Shown: positions 8,220 through 18,285, counted from the first letter of the stretch. The stretch: 64,000 nucleotides of DNA from Bifidobacterium sp. ESL0745 (GCF_029433335.1 NZ_JAQTHX010000001.1:124001-188000), one strand, 5' to 3'. The notes: generated by a model not told the origin, from the sequence alone. Translations and numbers: made by a program.

Positions 8220-10616
8220 ATGCAGGCTCAGGTTCTGGATGCGCCCACCAAGCCAACGACGGCGACAAAAACCGTGTTGGTGGAAAAGCGTGACGGGCGG
8301 GTTGTTGACTTCGACCCGGTGAACATCATTGCGGCGGTGAAATCGGCCTTTAAGGATCTCGACAAAGAGGTTGGTCCTGAAGAAGAGCAGATGATCCGTG
8401 ATCTTGCCAATGGCATTGAAGGCGAAGTCAAGGAACGTTACAGCGGTCCCGCGAAGATCGAGGACATTCAGAATCTCGTCGAGCATGGTTTGGTTGAAAA
8501 CCATTTGTATGACGTTGCCCGTAACTATACCAATTATCGTTTGAACAAGGATATTGACCGCGCCAAGGCCACTGATATCAATGCTGCCGTCGATCGCTTG
8601 GTCAACAAGGACGAAACGCTGGTGCGTGAGAACGCGAACAAGGATTCCAACGTCTACGCCACCCAGCGCGATCTGCTCGCCGGCGCCGTCTCCAAGGCCT
8701 CAGCGTTCTCGATGCTTCCCAAGCGCGTCGCCAACGCCCACATGAAGGGCGACATCCACTTCCACGACGCCGATTATTCGCCGTTCACCGCCGAGACCAA
8801 CTGCAGCCTGCCGAATTTCGCCGACATGCTCCACAATGGTTTCGAGCTGGGCAACGCGATGATGGACACCCCGAAGTCCATCGGCACCGCCGCAACCCAG
8901 ATCACCCAGATCATCAAGGATATCGCGGGCGACCAGTACGGCGGCCAGACCGTCAACCGCGCCGACGAGATGCTTGACGAATATGCCCGCAAGGATTACC
9001 AGAAGTTCCTCGACCAGGCCCACACCATGATTCCGGACTCCATGCCCGAGAATGTGGCGCAGGAGATCGTCGACGGACTCAAGGCCAACGAGCCCAAGAC
9101 CCTGCACTTCGACGCCGACCGCAAGCCGATTCCGCAGGATACCCCGTTCCACGCCGATGCGCCGCGTATGGAGCAGATTCGCGAGATCTACGCCAAGATC
9201 ATGACCCGCAAGGCCATCTACGACGCCATGCAGACCATGGAATACCAGATCAACTCCAACCGTGTCTCCAATGGTCAGACTCCGTTCGTCACTGTCGGCT
9301 TCGGCCTTGGAACTTCGTGGTTCTCCCGCGAAATCACCCGTTGCATCTTCCTGGTTCGCATCTTGGGACTCGGCCGCGACCACCACACCGCGATCTTCCC
9401 GAAGCTCACCTATGCCATCAAGCATGGCATCAATTCCGAGCCTGGCGACCCGAACTATGACTTGAAGCAGCTCGCGCTCGAGTGCTCCACCAAGCGTATG
9501 TACCCCGACATCCTCTTCTATGAGAACCTCGTCAAGATCACCGGCTCCTTCAAGGCGCCGATGGGCTGCCGTTCGTTCCTGCCCAACTGGACCAACCCGG
9601 ATACCGGCAAGGACGAAGAGGAAGGCCGCCTGAACCTCGGCGTCGTCACCGTCAACATTCCACGTATCGCGCTGGAATCCCGTGGCGACAGGGATCGCTT
9701 CTGGAAGATCTTCGACGAACGCATGGATGTCGCCCACGAAGCGCTGCAGTTCCGTATCATGCGCTGCAAGCAGGCCAAGCCGATCAACGCACCCACGCTG
9801 TATCGCTACGGTGCCTTCGGCCGTTTGGCTGCCAACGACAACGTCGACCAGCTCTTCAACCGCGACCGCGCCACCGTTTCGCTCGGCTATATCGGCCTGT
9901 ACGAAGCGACCAGCGTCTTCTACGGCAAGGATTGGATGACCGATCACAGCTGGGACCCGGAAGGCAAGGAATTCGCGCTTTCCATCGTCAAGAAGATGCA
10001 CGATCTGTGCGCCAAGTGGGCCAAGGAAGAGGGTTATCACTATTCGCTTTATTCCACTCCTGCCGAGTCGCTGACCGACCGCTTCAACCGCATGGACCGC
10101 GAGAAGTTCGGCCGCGTGCCGGGAGTCACCGACCATGACTTCTACACCAACTCCTTCCACTATCCGGTCTGGCTCTCGCCGACCCCGATGGAGAAGCTCG
10201 ACTACGAGAAGGACTTCCCGTATTACGCTTCCGGCGGGTTCATCAACTACTGCGAGTTCCCGACCCTGCAGACCAATCCGAAGGCGCTCGAGGCCGTGTG
10301 GGATTACGCCCACAACATCGGCATCGGTTACCTTGGCACCAACACCCCGATCGACCACTGCTATGTCTGCGGCTTCGAAGGCGACTTCGAGCCGACCGAA
10401 GAGGGCTTCAAGTGCCCCGAGTGCGGCAATTCCGACCCCGACAAGTGCAACGTCACCAAGCGCACCTGCGGCTACCTCGGCAACCCGGTGCAGCGCCCGA
10501 TGGTGCACGGCCGTCACGAGGAGATCACCCATCGTGCCAAGCACATGAGCGGCGAGACCGGCCATGTCGTCCTTAAAGACGGCACCGAGCGTGAATGGTA
10601 CGAAGAGGCCAAGTAG
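8220..10616 (+). CDS. nrdD: Anaerobic ribonucleoside-triphosphate reductase (class III)
   Basis: This 798-aa enzyme reduces ribonucleotides to deoxyribonucleotides without oxygen, using a glycyl radical made by NrdG. An ATP-cone domain (about residues 20-110, VEKRDGRVVDFDPVNIIAAV) precedes the ten-stranded barrel. Near the C-terminus the zinc-binding cysteines appear as CYVCG and CPECG, followed by RTCGYLGNPVQRP, which holds the radical glycine. GAGGAAGG lies 3 nt before the ATG at 8220; a GTG one codon earlier is less likely. Codon use is strongly biased, suggesting high expression. nrdG follows after a 201-nt gap with a hairpin. Confidence 0.97.
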   Translation: MQAQVLDAPTKPTTATKTVLVEKRDGRVVDFDPVNIIAAVKSAFKDLDKEVGPEEEQMIRDLANGIEGEVKERYSGPAKIEDIQNLVEHGLVENHLYDVARNYTNYRLNKDIDRAKATDINAAVDRLVNKDETLVRENANKDSNVYATQRDLLAGAVSKASAFSMLPKRVANAHMKGDIHFHDADYSPFTAETNCSLPNFADMLHNGFELGNAMMDTPKSIGTAATQITQIIKDIAGDQYGGQTVNRADEMLDEYARKDYQKFLDQAHTMIPDSMPENVAQEIVDGLKANEPKTLHFDADRKPIPQDTPFHADAPRMEQIREIYAKIMTRKAIYDAMQTMEYQINSNRVSNGQTPFVTVGFGLGTSWFSREITRCIFLVRILGLGRDHHTAIFPKLTYAIKHGINSEPGDPNYDLKQLALECSTKRMYPDILFYENLVKITGSFKAPMGCRSFLPNWTNPDTGKDEEEGRLNLGVVTVNIPRIALESRGDRDRFWKIFDERMDVAHEALQFRIMRCKQAKPINAPTLYRYGAFGRLAANDNVDQLFNRDRATVSLGYIGLYEATSVFYGKDWMTDHSWDPEGKEFALSIVKKMHDLCAKWAKEEGYHYSLYSTPAESLTDRFNRMDREKFGRVPGVTDHDFYTNSFHYPVWLSPTPMEKLDYEKDFPYYASGGFINYCEFPTLQTNPKALEAVWDYAHNIGIGYLGTNTPIDHCYVCGFEGDFEPTEEGFKCPECGNSDPDKCNVTKRTCGYLGNPVQRPMVHGRHEEITHRAKHMSGETGHVVLKDGTEREWYEEAK

Positions 10617-10642
10617 TTCGGTAGTTTTATAAGCATAAAAGT

Positions 10643-10674
10643 AAAGGCGGTTCATCGTTTGGTGTGCCGCCTTT
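10643..10674 (+). terminator. Hairpin between nrdD and nrdG
   Basis: AAAGGCGG (10643-10650) pairs with CCGCCTTT (10667-10674) over a 16-nt loop, followed by GCTTTTG. It could terminate or attenuate transcription between the reductase and its activase, lowering NrdG relative to NrdD. Confidence 0.55.
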
Positions 10675-10817
10675 GCTTTTGCCAAGTTTATCGTTTGTGG
10701 CAATATTCCAAAACGGTATTGTCATAATCCGCGTAAGTAATGAATGTTTTTCATGCGAGAGAGAAAACCATACCCTGGGTTTGGGGTGGATTGTTCTATT
10801 TGAAAGAGGAAAAGACA

Positions 10818-11546
10818 ATGGGAAAGCTGGCAGGCGGCAAACTGCATGATTTCGCGGCGGACGAGCAGAACCGTGGTCCTTGGATCCCGACGGCTTATGC
10901 CAATAATCCCAAGGCGGGGCAGTGGACCAGCGGCAAGCTCAGCCACGATATGATCGCCGACTACAAGCCTCTGGTGATGACCGACGGCGAGGGGATCCGG
11001 TGTTCCCTCTACGTTGCCGGTTGCCCGTTCCACTGTGTCGAGTGCTTCAACGAATCGATTTGGGACTTTCAGGCCGGCCATCCCTATACACGGGGCCTTG
11101 AGGACAAGATTATCGATGATTTGTCGCAGGATGTTGTACAAGGCATTACATTTCTTGGTGGCGAACCGCTGCTTAATACCGGTATGCTGCTCAAACTTTC
11201 CAAACGTATCCGTGAGGAATTCGGCCATGATAAGGACATCTGGTGCTGGACTGGCTATACATGGGAAGAGTTGATGCGTCCAGGCGAAAGCGATGACAAA
11301 CTGGAGCTGCTGCACTATGTCGACGTGCTCGTGGATGGCCGCTATATGAAGGACCATCACGATTCCCTGCTCCAGTTCCGTGGCTCCAGCAACCAGCGTA
11401 TCCTGGACGTGCCAGCCTCGCTGCGTGTCCATGACGAGACCGGAACGGCGACTCCCGTCATCTGGCCGAAATTGCACGACCAGCACCGTTTCATCCCGGA
11501 GGTCTACGGCAAGGATCGCTCAGAGGGCGAAGGCGCCGCCAGTTGA
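10818..11546 (+). CDS. nrdG: Anaerobic ribonucleotide reductase activating enzyme (radical SAM)
   Basis: NrdG uses S-adenosylmethionine and a [4Fe-4S] cluster to create the glycyl radical on NrdD. The cluster motif is CPFHCVEC, the CxxxCxxC of radical SAM enzymes, near residue 70. The later GITFLGGEPLLN and DIWCWTGYTWEEL segments are characteristic of NrdG. The ATG at 10818 is used because GAGGAAAAGAC precedes it; the frame is open 78 nt further upstream but those residues do not look like NrdG. At 242 aa it is somewhat longer than the E. coli protein, with an N-terminal extension of about 40 residues. Confidence 0.95.
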   Translation: MGKLAGGKLHDFAADEQNRGPWIPTAYANNPKAGQWTSGKLSHDMIADYKPLVMTDGEGIRCSLYVAGCPFHCVECFNESIWDFQAGHPYTRGLEDKIIDDLSQDVVQGITFLGGEPLLNTGMLLKLSKRIREEFGHDKDIWCWTGYTWEELMRPGESDDKLELLHYVDVLVDGRYMKDHHDSLLQFRGSSNQRILDVPASLRVHDETGTATPVIWPKLHDQHRFIPEVYGKDRSEGEGAAS

Positions 11547-11845
11547 GACGGTTTGGTTACTTCGTTTTCTTTGTGATGGCTCAGATTCCATGGCAGGTTT
11601 GATGACGTATCGGGTGAGATTGTGATGGTGTCCTTATAAGAAAATGCGACACTACGAAGCAGCATGATTCGTTCTATTTGTCAAGAGATGTAGGTCACAC
11701 TGCTTGTCTCTTTCAGCTGAATCATTGAGTTGTATCTGCCCACTGGGAAGTGTCGCGACTAACCTTACTAAATATATGTGTGTAAACTCACAGCGTCAGA
11801 TTACGCAAAACGCGGTGGGTTTACGGAAACGGTAAGGATTCAGGC
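11547..11845. other. Intergenic region upstream of the activase gene
   Basis: No gene is seen in these 299 nt. The right part should hold the promoter of the large activase gene and contains the palindrome at 11777-11792. GGAAACGGTAAGGA just before 11846 is the likely ribosome-binding region. Confidence 0.4.
11777..11792. promoter_or_regulatory. TGTG-N8-CACA palindrome, candidate operator
   Basis: The 16-mer TGTGTGTAAACTCACA is symmetric at six of eight positions and has the outer half-sites of CRP/FNR-family sites. It lies 54 bp before the activase start. The binding protein is unknown. Confidence 0.35.
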
Positions 11846-14800
11846 ATGGCTGACGTGATGGAAACCAAGACAACGGAGCATGAGGTTGCGCCCCTGCGGG
11901 TCGGGCTCGATATCGGTTCAACTACGGTCAAGGCCGTTGTGCTGGACAAAAGCAACGACTTGAACGATGTGTTGTTCGCGGATTACCGGCGTCACAATGC
12001 CAACGTGCGCGCCACGGTGGCAGGCTTGCTGCGCGACATCAAGAAACAGCTTGATCAAGAGGGTCGCGGCGCTCAGCCGATCAACCTTGCCATCACCGGT
12101 TCCGGCGGTCTGGGCCTGGCCGACGATATGAACGTTCCGTTCGTTCAGGAGGTCATCGCCGAGACCAAGGCGATCGACCAGGTCTATCCTGAAGCCGACG
12201 TCATCATCGAGCTCGGTGGCGAGGACGCGAAGATCACGTACCTGAAGCCGACGCCCGAACAGCGTATGAACGGCTCCTGCGCGGGCGGCACCGGCGCATT
12301 CATCGACCAGATGGCGACGCTGCTGGATACGGATGCCAGTGGCCTCAACGATATGGCCAAGGATTACAAGCTTCTTTACCCGATCGCCTCGCGTTGTGGT
12401 GTGTTCGCCAAATCCGATCTGCAGCCGCTGATCAACGACGGTGCCGACAAGCCTGATCTGGCCGCTTCCATCTTCTCGGCCGTCGCCACGCAGACCATCG
12501 CCGGCCTCGCTTCCGGTCGCCCGATTCATGGCAACGTCGTCTTCCTTGGCGGGCCGCTCTTCTTCCTTTCCGAGCTGCGTGAGGCCTTTGCCCGTGCGCT
12601 TGAGGGCAAGGTCGACAAGTTCATTATTCCCGAGAACGCCCACCTTTACGTGGCGTATGGTGCCGCGCTGATGTGCGGCGACGACAACGAGCTTGACGCC
12701 GGCCAGCATTTCGAATCCCGCACTTGTCAGGAGATCATCGACGACCTTGAAGCCCTCAAGAACAAGCCGGTCGACACCGCCACGATGCCGCCGCTTTTCC
12801 CGACGGAAGAGGACCGCCGCAAGTTCAACGAACGCCACGGCAAGGAACAGGTCAAGGTCGGCACGCTGAAAGGCGCGAAAGGACCACATTTCCTGGGTAT
12901 CGACGCCGGCTCCACCACCATCAAGGCGACGCTGATCAACGACGACCGCGAGATCGTATGGTCGTCATACGGCACCAACGATGGCAGCCCGCTTGACGCG
13001 GCCGTCGAGATTGTACGCAAGATCGAAAACGCGCTTCCGGCCGAGGCTTGGATCGCCCGCAGCTGCGCCACTGGGTACGGCGAAGGCCTGATCACCACCG
13101 GCCTGCACCTGGACGAAGGTGTGGTGGAGACCATGGCGCACTATCGCGGTGCCGAAATGGTGAGCCCCGGCGTCACCGCCGTCATCGACATCGGCGGGCA
13201 GGACATGAAGTACCTGGCCATCGCCGACGGCGTCATCGATTCGATTTCCGTCAACGAGGCCTGCTCGTCGGGCTGCGGTTCGTTCCTGCAGACCTTCGCG
13301 TATTCCATGGGTCTGACCATCGAGGAATTCACGCAGGCCGCCCTCAATTCCGACCATCCGGTCGACCTGGGCTCGCGCTGCACCGTGTTCATGAACTCGT
13401 CGGTCAAGCAGGCGCAGAAGGAAGGCGCGAGCGTTGAGAACATCGCGGCCGGCCTCTGCTATTCCGTGGTGCGCAACGCGCTTTACAAGGTCATCAAGCT
13501 GCGCGATTCCGGCCAGCTTGGCGATACCATCGAGGTGCAGGGTGGCACGTTCCTCAACGATGCTGTATTACGTGCTTTCGAGCTCTTGACCGGCAAAGAG
13601 GTCACCCGGCCGAATATCGCCGGCCTGATGGGTGCGTTCGGTGCGGCGCTGACCGCACGTATGCACTATGAGGACGCCCACGATACCGATGAGACGGCCG
13701 AGCATACCAAATCCGCTATCGTCGAAGGTGATGAACTTGACCATCTTTCGATGACCTCCGAGCGCGACGTCTGCAAGCGGTGCCAGAACCGTTGCAAGCT
13801 CACCATCACGACGTTCCAGGACGGCTCGCGCTACGTCACCGGCAACCGCTGCGAACGCGGCGCCGACGCCAAGGCGGAACGCAGCGACCGCCCGAACCTT
13901 TACGATTACAAGTACAAGCGCGTCTTTGCCTACCGTCGCCTGACCGACAAGAAGGCCTACCGCGGCGAAATCGGCATTCCGCGCGTGCTCAACATGTACG
14001 AGAACTATCCGTTCTGGTTCACCCTGCTTACCAACCTCGGCTTCAAGGTGCGGCTTTCCGGCCGATCCAGCCATGAACTTTTCCAATCCGGCATCGAATC
14101 CATCGCCTCGGAAAACATCTGCTACCCGGCGAAGATGGTGCATGGCCACATCAAGTGGCTGCTCGACCGCGGCGTCAAGACCATCTTCTATCCCTGCGTT
14201 TCCTATGAGGAAAACCTGGTCGAAGGCAACACCGACAACCATTACAATTGCCCGATCGTCGCGAATTATCCGGTCGTGATCGAAGCCAATATGGCCGAGC
14301 TGCGTGAACCCGGCATCCACTACATGCGTCCCTACTTCAACCTTGCCAACCATGAGCTGATGGTCGACCGCATCGTCGAGGAATTCGCCTGGACCAACGT
14401 CACGCGCGAAGAGGCCGAGAAGGCGGTCAAGGCCGCGTACGCCGAAGACAAGATCTTCAAGCATGACGTGCAGCAGGAAGGCCTGCGCGCGCTCGCCTAT
14501 ATGAAGGAACACAATTGCCGCGGCATCGTGCTCGCCGGCCGTCCCTACCATATCGACCCCGAAATCAACCACGGCATTCCCGAGACCATCTGCTCGCTCG
14601 GGATGGCGGTGCTTTCCGAGGATTCCATCTGCGAGCTGCAGCCGGGCGAAAACCTGCACTTAAGCGAATACCTCAGCAAGGGCGAGAAGGATCCGAAGGC
14701 GAAAAACGAAGGCGGGTTCCGCGAGGTGGGCGACCGCAAGGTCACCAAGATGCCTCTGCGCGTGGCCAATCAGTGGGCTTACCATTCCAGACTTTATGCG

Positions 14801-16912
14801 GCGGCGAATTTCGTTGCGTCCTACCCGGGGCTCGAGCTCGTGCAGCTCAATTCCTTCGGATGCGGCATCGACGCCATCACCACCGACCAGGTCAGCGAAA
14901 TTCTCGCCGACAAGGCCGACGTCTACACATTGCTCAAGATCGATGAGGTCAGCAACCTCGGTGCGGCGAAGATTCGTCTGCGCTCGCTCAAGGCGGCCGT
15001 CGAGGAGCGCGAGGCCAACAAGGCGAAGCTGAAGAAGGCTGCGGATAAGGCCGAGATTGAAACGAAGCCCGCTGGCGGTGCTACCAATGCTTCCAATGAA
15101 GAAGGTGTTATGGAATCTGCGCAAACTACCGCCGAAGAAGCGGCCAGGAAGGTGGCCGAAGCAAAGGCTCGTGAGGAAGCCGAGGCCAAGCGCCAAACCG
15201 AATTGAAGGATGCCGAAAGCAAGCTCGAAGAGGCCAAGGCGCAATTGGCTGCGGCTCAGGCCGCTGTCGACGCCGCCGAAAACAAGGCTAAAACCGCCAA
15301 ACAGCATGTTGAAGCTGTAGCAGCTGTAGATTCTGCCGACACGACCGAGACCTCTGAGGTCCCTGCCGACAAGCAGGGCGAGTTCCGCAAAACAGGCTCC
15401 GAGGCACCGACCCCGGGTCGTCAAGTGCTGCTCGACAGTGTGATGAAGTCGAATCCGAAGCTCACCGAGTCGATGAAGGAAGCTTCGCGCCGTGCCAACG
15501 GCGAGGCTCGGGGAGAAGCCGGCAAGAGCAAGGCCGGTGCCGCAACCGGCGGTACGGCGTCTGTGAAACCGGCCGCAGGCAGGAAGACCAAGAAGCGCAG
15601 CAAAGGTACCCTTTCCGCCTACGCCCACAAAGTGCGTTTCCAGAAGGACATGCGCCGAGACTACACCATCGTCGCCCCGCAGATGAGCCCGGTGCACATG
15701 AGCCTGGTCGAGGCCGTGATCCGTTCCGGCGGCTACAAGTTCGACGTGCTGAAGATGGCCGACCAGCAGGACGTGGAGACCGGCCTCAAATACGTCAACA
15801 ACGACGCCTGCTACCCGGCCATCATGGTGGTGGGCCAGCTGGTCGATTCGATCATCAAGGGCAAGTACGACCCCGACAAGGTCTGCCTTGCCATCACGCA
15901 GACCGGCGGCATGTGCCGTGCGACCAACTACTACGGCCTGATTCGCAAGGCGCTGGTCGACGCGGGTTATCCGCAGGTGCCGGTCATCGCGCTTTCCACG
16001 CAAGGCATCGAGGACAACCCCGGTTTCACCGCGACCCCGACCCTGCTCTGGCGCGCAATCAAGGCGTTGGTCATCGGCGATCTCTTGATGAAATGCCATT
16101 ACCGCGTGCGTCCGTACGAAAAGGTCAAGGGCAGCGCCAACGGGCTCTATCAGATGTGGGACAAGATCGTGCGCGAGACCATCGAGCACCATGGCCATTC
16201 CGCGACCGCCAAGAAGAAGATTGGCAAGGGCTATCTGCCGTATCAGACGCTTTTGAAGGAGATCGTCAAGAGCTTTGACGCCCTGCCGCTGCGCAACATT
16301 CCGCGCAAGCCGCGCGTTGGCGTGGTCGGCGAGATTTTGGTGAAGTATCATCCCGACGCCAACAACCATTTGGTCGACGTCATCGAATCGCAGGATTGCG
16401 AGGCCGTGGTGCCCGGCATCATGGAGTTCATGACCACCGGTCCGTACATCACGGATTGGAAGGAAAGGAACCTCGGCATGGGCGGCAACCAGAAGGCGTA
16501 TGCCGTGATGCGTTGGGGGCTTGATCGGATCATGAACCCGGTGCGTCGCGCCATCGATACCGCGCACGGCAAGTTCAGCCAGGACACCCCGATGCCGGAA
16601 CTGGTTCAGCTCGCCTCCACCGTCACCTCCATCGGCGTGCAGGCCGGCGAAGGCTGGCTCTTGACCGGTGAAATTCTGGAGCTCATCAAGTCCGGCTGCC
16701 CGAACGTCGTGTGCGCCCAGCCGTTCGCCTGCCTGCCCAACCACGTCACCGGACGTGGTATGTTCGGCAAGATCCGCAGGCTGCACCCCGAGGCCAACAT
16801 CGTTTCCATCGACTACGATCCCGGCGCTTCCGCCGCCAACCAGCTGAACCGCATCAAGCTGATGATCGCTGCCGCCAAGAAGGCCGATCAGAAGCTGGCC
16901 AAGGCTGACTGA
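11846..16912 (+). CDS. Giant 2-hydroxyacyl-CoA dehydratase activase / dehydratase-like protein
   Basis: A 1688-aa protein of tandem parts. Residues 18-285 and about 350-612 are two BcrAD/BadFG ATPase domains (LRVGLDIGSTTVKAVVL and FLGIDAGSTTIKATLI). Each has a conserved cysteine that in this family helps hold a [4Fe-4S] cluster (MNGSCAGGTGAF; NEACSSGCGSFL). Residues 690-1010 form a DUF2229 / dehydratase-like region after the four-cysteine stretch CKRCQNRCK. An Ala/Glu/Lys coiled-coil linker spans about 1040-1210. The end (about 1280-1688) resembles the HgdB-type dehydratase subunit. Classical activases drive electrons into 2-hydroxyacyl-CoA dehydratases by ATP hydrolysis. No acyl-CoA pathway genes lie nearby, so the true substrate is unknown. 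Confidence 0.85.
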   Translation: MADVMETKTTEHEVAPLRVGLDIGSTTVKAVVLDKSNDLNDVLFADYRRHNANVRATVAGLLRDIKKQLDQEGRGAQPINLAITGSGGLGLADDMNVPFVQEVIAETKAIDQVYPEADVIIELGGEDAKITYLKPTPEQRMNGSCAGGTGAFIDQMATLLDTDASGLNDMAKDYKLLYPIASRCGVFAKSDLQPLINDGADKPDLAASIFSAVATQTIAGLASGRPIHGNVVFLGGPLFFLSELREAFARALEGKVDKFIIPENAHLYVAYGAALMCGDDNELDAGQHFESRTCQEIIDDLEALKNKPVDTATMPPLFPTEEDRRKFNERHGKEQVKVGTLKGAKGPHFLGIDAGSTTIKATLINDDREIVWSSYGTNDGSPLDAAVEIVRKIENALPAEAWIARSCATGYGEGLITTGLHLDEGVVETMAHYRGAEMVSPGVTAVIDIGGQDMKYLAIADGVIDSISVNEACSSGCGSFLQTFAYSMGLTIEEFTQAALNSDHPVDLGSRCTVFMNSSVKQAQKEGASVENIAAGLCYSVVRNALYKVIKLRDSGQLGDTIEVQGGTFLNDAVLRAFELLTGKEVTRPNIAGLMGAFGAALTARMHYEDAHDTDETAEHTKSAIVEGDELDHLSMTSERDVCKRCQNRCKLTITTFQDGSRYVTGNRCERGADAKAERSDRPNLYDYKYKRVFAYRRLTDKKAYRGEIGIPRVLNMYENYPFWFTLLTNLGFKVRLSGRSSHELFQSGIESIASENICYPAKMVHGHIKWLLDRGVKTIFYPCVSYEENLVEGNTDNHYNCPIVANYPVVIEANMAELREPGIHYMRPYFNLANHELMVDRIVEEFAWTNVTREEAEKAVKAAYAEDKIFKHDVQQEGLRALAYMKEHNCRGIVLAGRPYHIDPEINHGIPETICSLGMAVLSEDSICELQPGENLHLSEYLSKGEKDPKAKNEGGFREVGDRKVTKMPLRVANQWAYHSRLYAAANFVASYPGLELVQLNSFGCGIDAITTDQVSEILADKADVYTLLKIDEVSNLGAAKIRLRSLKAAVEEREANKAKLKKAADKAEIETKPAGGATNASNEEGVMESAQTTAEEAARKVAEAKAREEAEAKRQTELKDAESKLEEAKAQLAAAQAAVDAAENKAKTAKQHVEAVAAVDSADTTETSEVPADKQGEFRKTGSEAPTPGRQVLLDSVMKSNPKLTESMKEASRRANGEARGEAGKSKAGAATGGTASVKPAAGRKTKKRSKGTLSAYAHKVRFQKDMRRDYTIVAPQMSPVHMSLVEAVIRSGGYKFDVLKMADQQDVETGLKYVNNDACYPAIMVVGQLVDSIIKGKYDPDKVCLAITQTGGMCRATNYYGLIRKALVDAGYPQVPVIALSTQGIEDNPGFTATPTLLWRAIKALVIGDLLMKCHYRVRPYEKVKGSANGLYQMWDKIVRETIEHHGHSATAKKKIGKGYLPYQTLLKEIVKSFDALPLRNIPRKPRVGVVGEILVKYHPDANNHLVDVIESQDCEAVVPGIMEFMTTGPYITDWKERNLGMGGNQKAYAVMRWGLDRIMNPVRRAIDTAHGKFSQDTPMPELVQLASTVTSIGVQAGEGWLLTGEILELIKSGCPNVVCAQPFACLPNHVTGRGMFGKIRRLHPEANIVSIDYDPGASAANQLNRIKLMIAAAKKADQKLAKAD

Positions 16913-16952
16913 GCCTGAGAGCCGCAGCTGATTTCAATCACATGGCAGGATA

Positions 16953-16994
16953 AAAGTCGGGCGATACCTCATTTCCAAGGTATCGCCCGACTTT
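16953..16994. terminator. Strong bidirectional terminator
   Basis: A perfect 17-bp stem (16953-16969 with 16978-16994) with an 8-nt loop lies between the convergent activase and oxidoreductase genes. It is followed by GTTTTAT on the + strand and by TTTTATCC on the minus strand. Confidence 0.85.
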
Positions 16995-17021
16995 GTTTTA
17001 TCGCAAGTTTTGTTACTGCGT

Positions 17022-18149
17022 TTACCACTCGGCACGCCAATACTGCGGGGCGCAGGGAATGTCCTCGCGTGGCACGCCGAGACGGGCGGCGGCCATCGCT
17101 GGCCAGTGCGGGTTACGCATGGCGGCGCGGCCGATCGAAACGGCATCGACCTGATGGGTGCGCAGCATCGTTTCGGCCTGTTCCGGGCTGGAAATTCCAC
17201 CCACCACGCTGACAATCGCGTCGGTATCGGCCAAAGCTTCTTTCATTTGGGCACCGAGAATGGCGTGGAAGCCGGGGCCGGAAGGTTGCAGCGGGGTATT
17301 GACCAGCCCGCCGGAAGAGACGTCGACCCAGTTCACTCCGTGGTTCACGACCAGATCGTGCATCAAACGTGAGGTGATATCGATATCAAGCCCGCCTTTG
17401 ACCCAATCGGTGGCGGAGATGCGGATGCCGAGCGGCTTGGAATCCGGCCAAACAGCACGAACGGCGTCGACGACCTCGCGGGTCAGCCGAAAACGGTTTT
17501 CTTCACTGCCGCCGTATTCGTCGGTGCGCGTGTTGGTCAGCGGGGAGAGCGATTGGTGAAGCAGATAGCCATGTGCGCCATGAAGCTGGATGGCATCGTA
17601 ACCTGCGGCATCGGCCCGTCGCGCAGCGGCAGCAAAGTTCGAAACGATCTGTTCGATGCCGGCTTTGTCGAGTTTCGTCGTCGGCCGGTAGCCTTTGGCG
17701 ATGGATTGGTCGGTCATCCCGACCGTCTGCCACCCGCCGTCTTCGAGAGGTGCCGAGCCGCCATGGTAACCAGGCAGCCAAGGCTTGCCCGAAGCGCGAC
17801 CGCCCGCGTGATTGAGCTGCACCGCCGCTGCGGCACCTTGCGAATGAATGAACGAAACCAGATGCCGGTGCGCCGCTTCCTGTTCGTCGCGATACATGCC
17901 CAAATCGCGTGGCGAAATCCGCCCGACCGGTGATACCCCGGTCGACTCGACGGTAAGCATCCCGAACCCGCCGGCCGCGATGGCCCCGTAATGTTGCAAG
18001 TGCCAGTCTGTGGCCACCCCGTCCTGCCGGTCGACGGCATACTGGCACATGGGGGAGAGAATGGTGCGGTTACGCAGCGTGAGTCCAGTCCCGTCGGGTG
18101 TGGGAACGGTCAACGGCGAAAACAACGTGCTGCGATTGTCCGTGGTCAT
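17022..18149 (-). CDS. NADH:flavin oxidoreductase, Old Yellow Enzyme family (YqjM-like)
   Basis: A 375-aa FMN-dependent ene-reductase. The N-terminal RNRTILSPMCQYAV carries the cysteine (about residue 35) that tunes the flavin in YqjM-class enzymes. IQLHGAHGYLLHQSLSPLTN holds the His pair that binds the substrate carbonyl, and TRTDEYGG plus VVGGISSPEQAETML complete the FMN site. Such enzymes reduce activated alkenes such as unsaturated aldehydes or quinones with NAD(P)H and are often part of stress defence. AAAGGAG lies 5 nt before the ATG. The gene stands alone and is divergent from the glutamate-cysteine ligase-like gene. Confidence 0.92.
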   Translation of the reverse strand: MTTDNRSTLFSPLTVPTPDGTGLTLRNRTILSPMCQYAVDRQDGVATDWHLQHYGAIAAGGFGMLTVESTGVSPVGRISPRDLGMYRDEQEAAHRHLVSFIHSQGAAAAVQLNHAGGRASGKPWLPGYHGGSAPLEDGGWQTVGMTDQSIAKGYRPTTKLDKAGIEQIVSNFAAAARRADAAGYDAIQLHGAHGYLLHQSLSPLTNTRTDEYGGSEENRFRLTREVVDAVRAVWPDSKPLGIRISATDWVKGGLDIDITSRLMHDLVVNHGVNWVDVSSGGLVNTPLQPSGPGFHAILGAQMKEALADTDAIVSVVGGISSPEQAETMLRTHQVDAVSIGRAAMRNPHWPAMAAARLGVPREDIPCAPQYWRAEW

Positions 18150-18256
18150 GGTTGGCTCCTTTGGTCAACGATTCAGATATTCCCATTCTAAGCGGTCGAG
18201 ATCTTACGGCAATTTCGCTTTCGCGCCGTTTGTGTCATCGTCATCGGGTTATTGCA

Positions 18257-18285
18257 ATTGGTTCGCTGTCATCGAATCACTATAA
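18257..18285 (+). promoter_or_regulatory. Sigma-70-like promoter
   Basis: TTGGTT (18257-18262) and TATAAT (18280-18285) are separated by exactly 17 nt, close to consensus. It would start a transcript near 18292 that either leads into the ligase-like gene or makes a separate small RNA. Confidence 0.5.

Noticed and set aside
8700..10703. Long minus-strand frame opposite nrdD
   Set aside because: It is a shadow of strongly biased nrdD codons; the residue composition (Val/Gly/Asp-rich) is typical of antisense frames.
14660..16786. 708-aa minus frame within the activase gene
   Set aside because: The activase on the + strand has conserved motifs throughout; the opposite frame has none.
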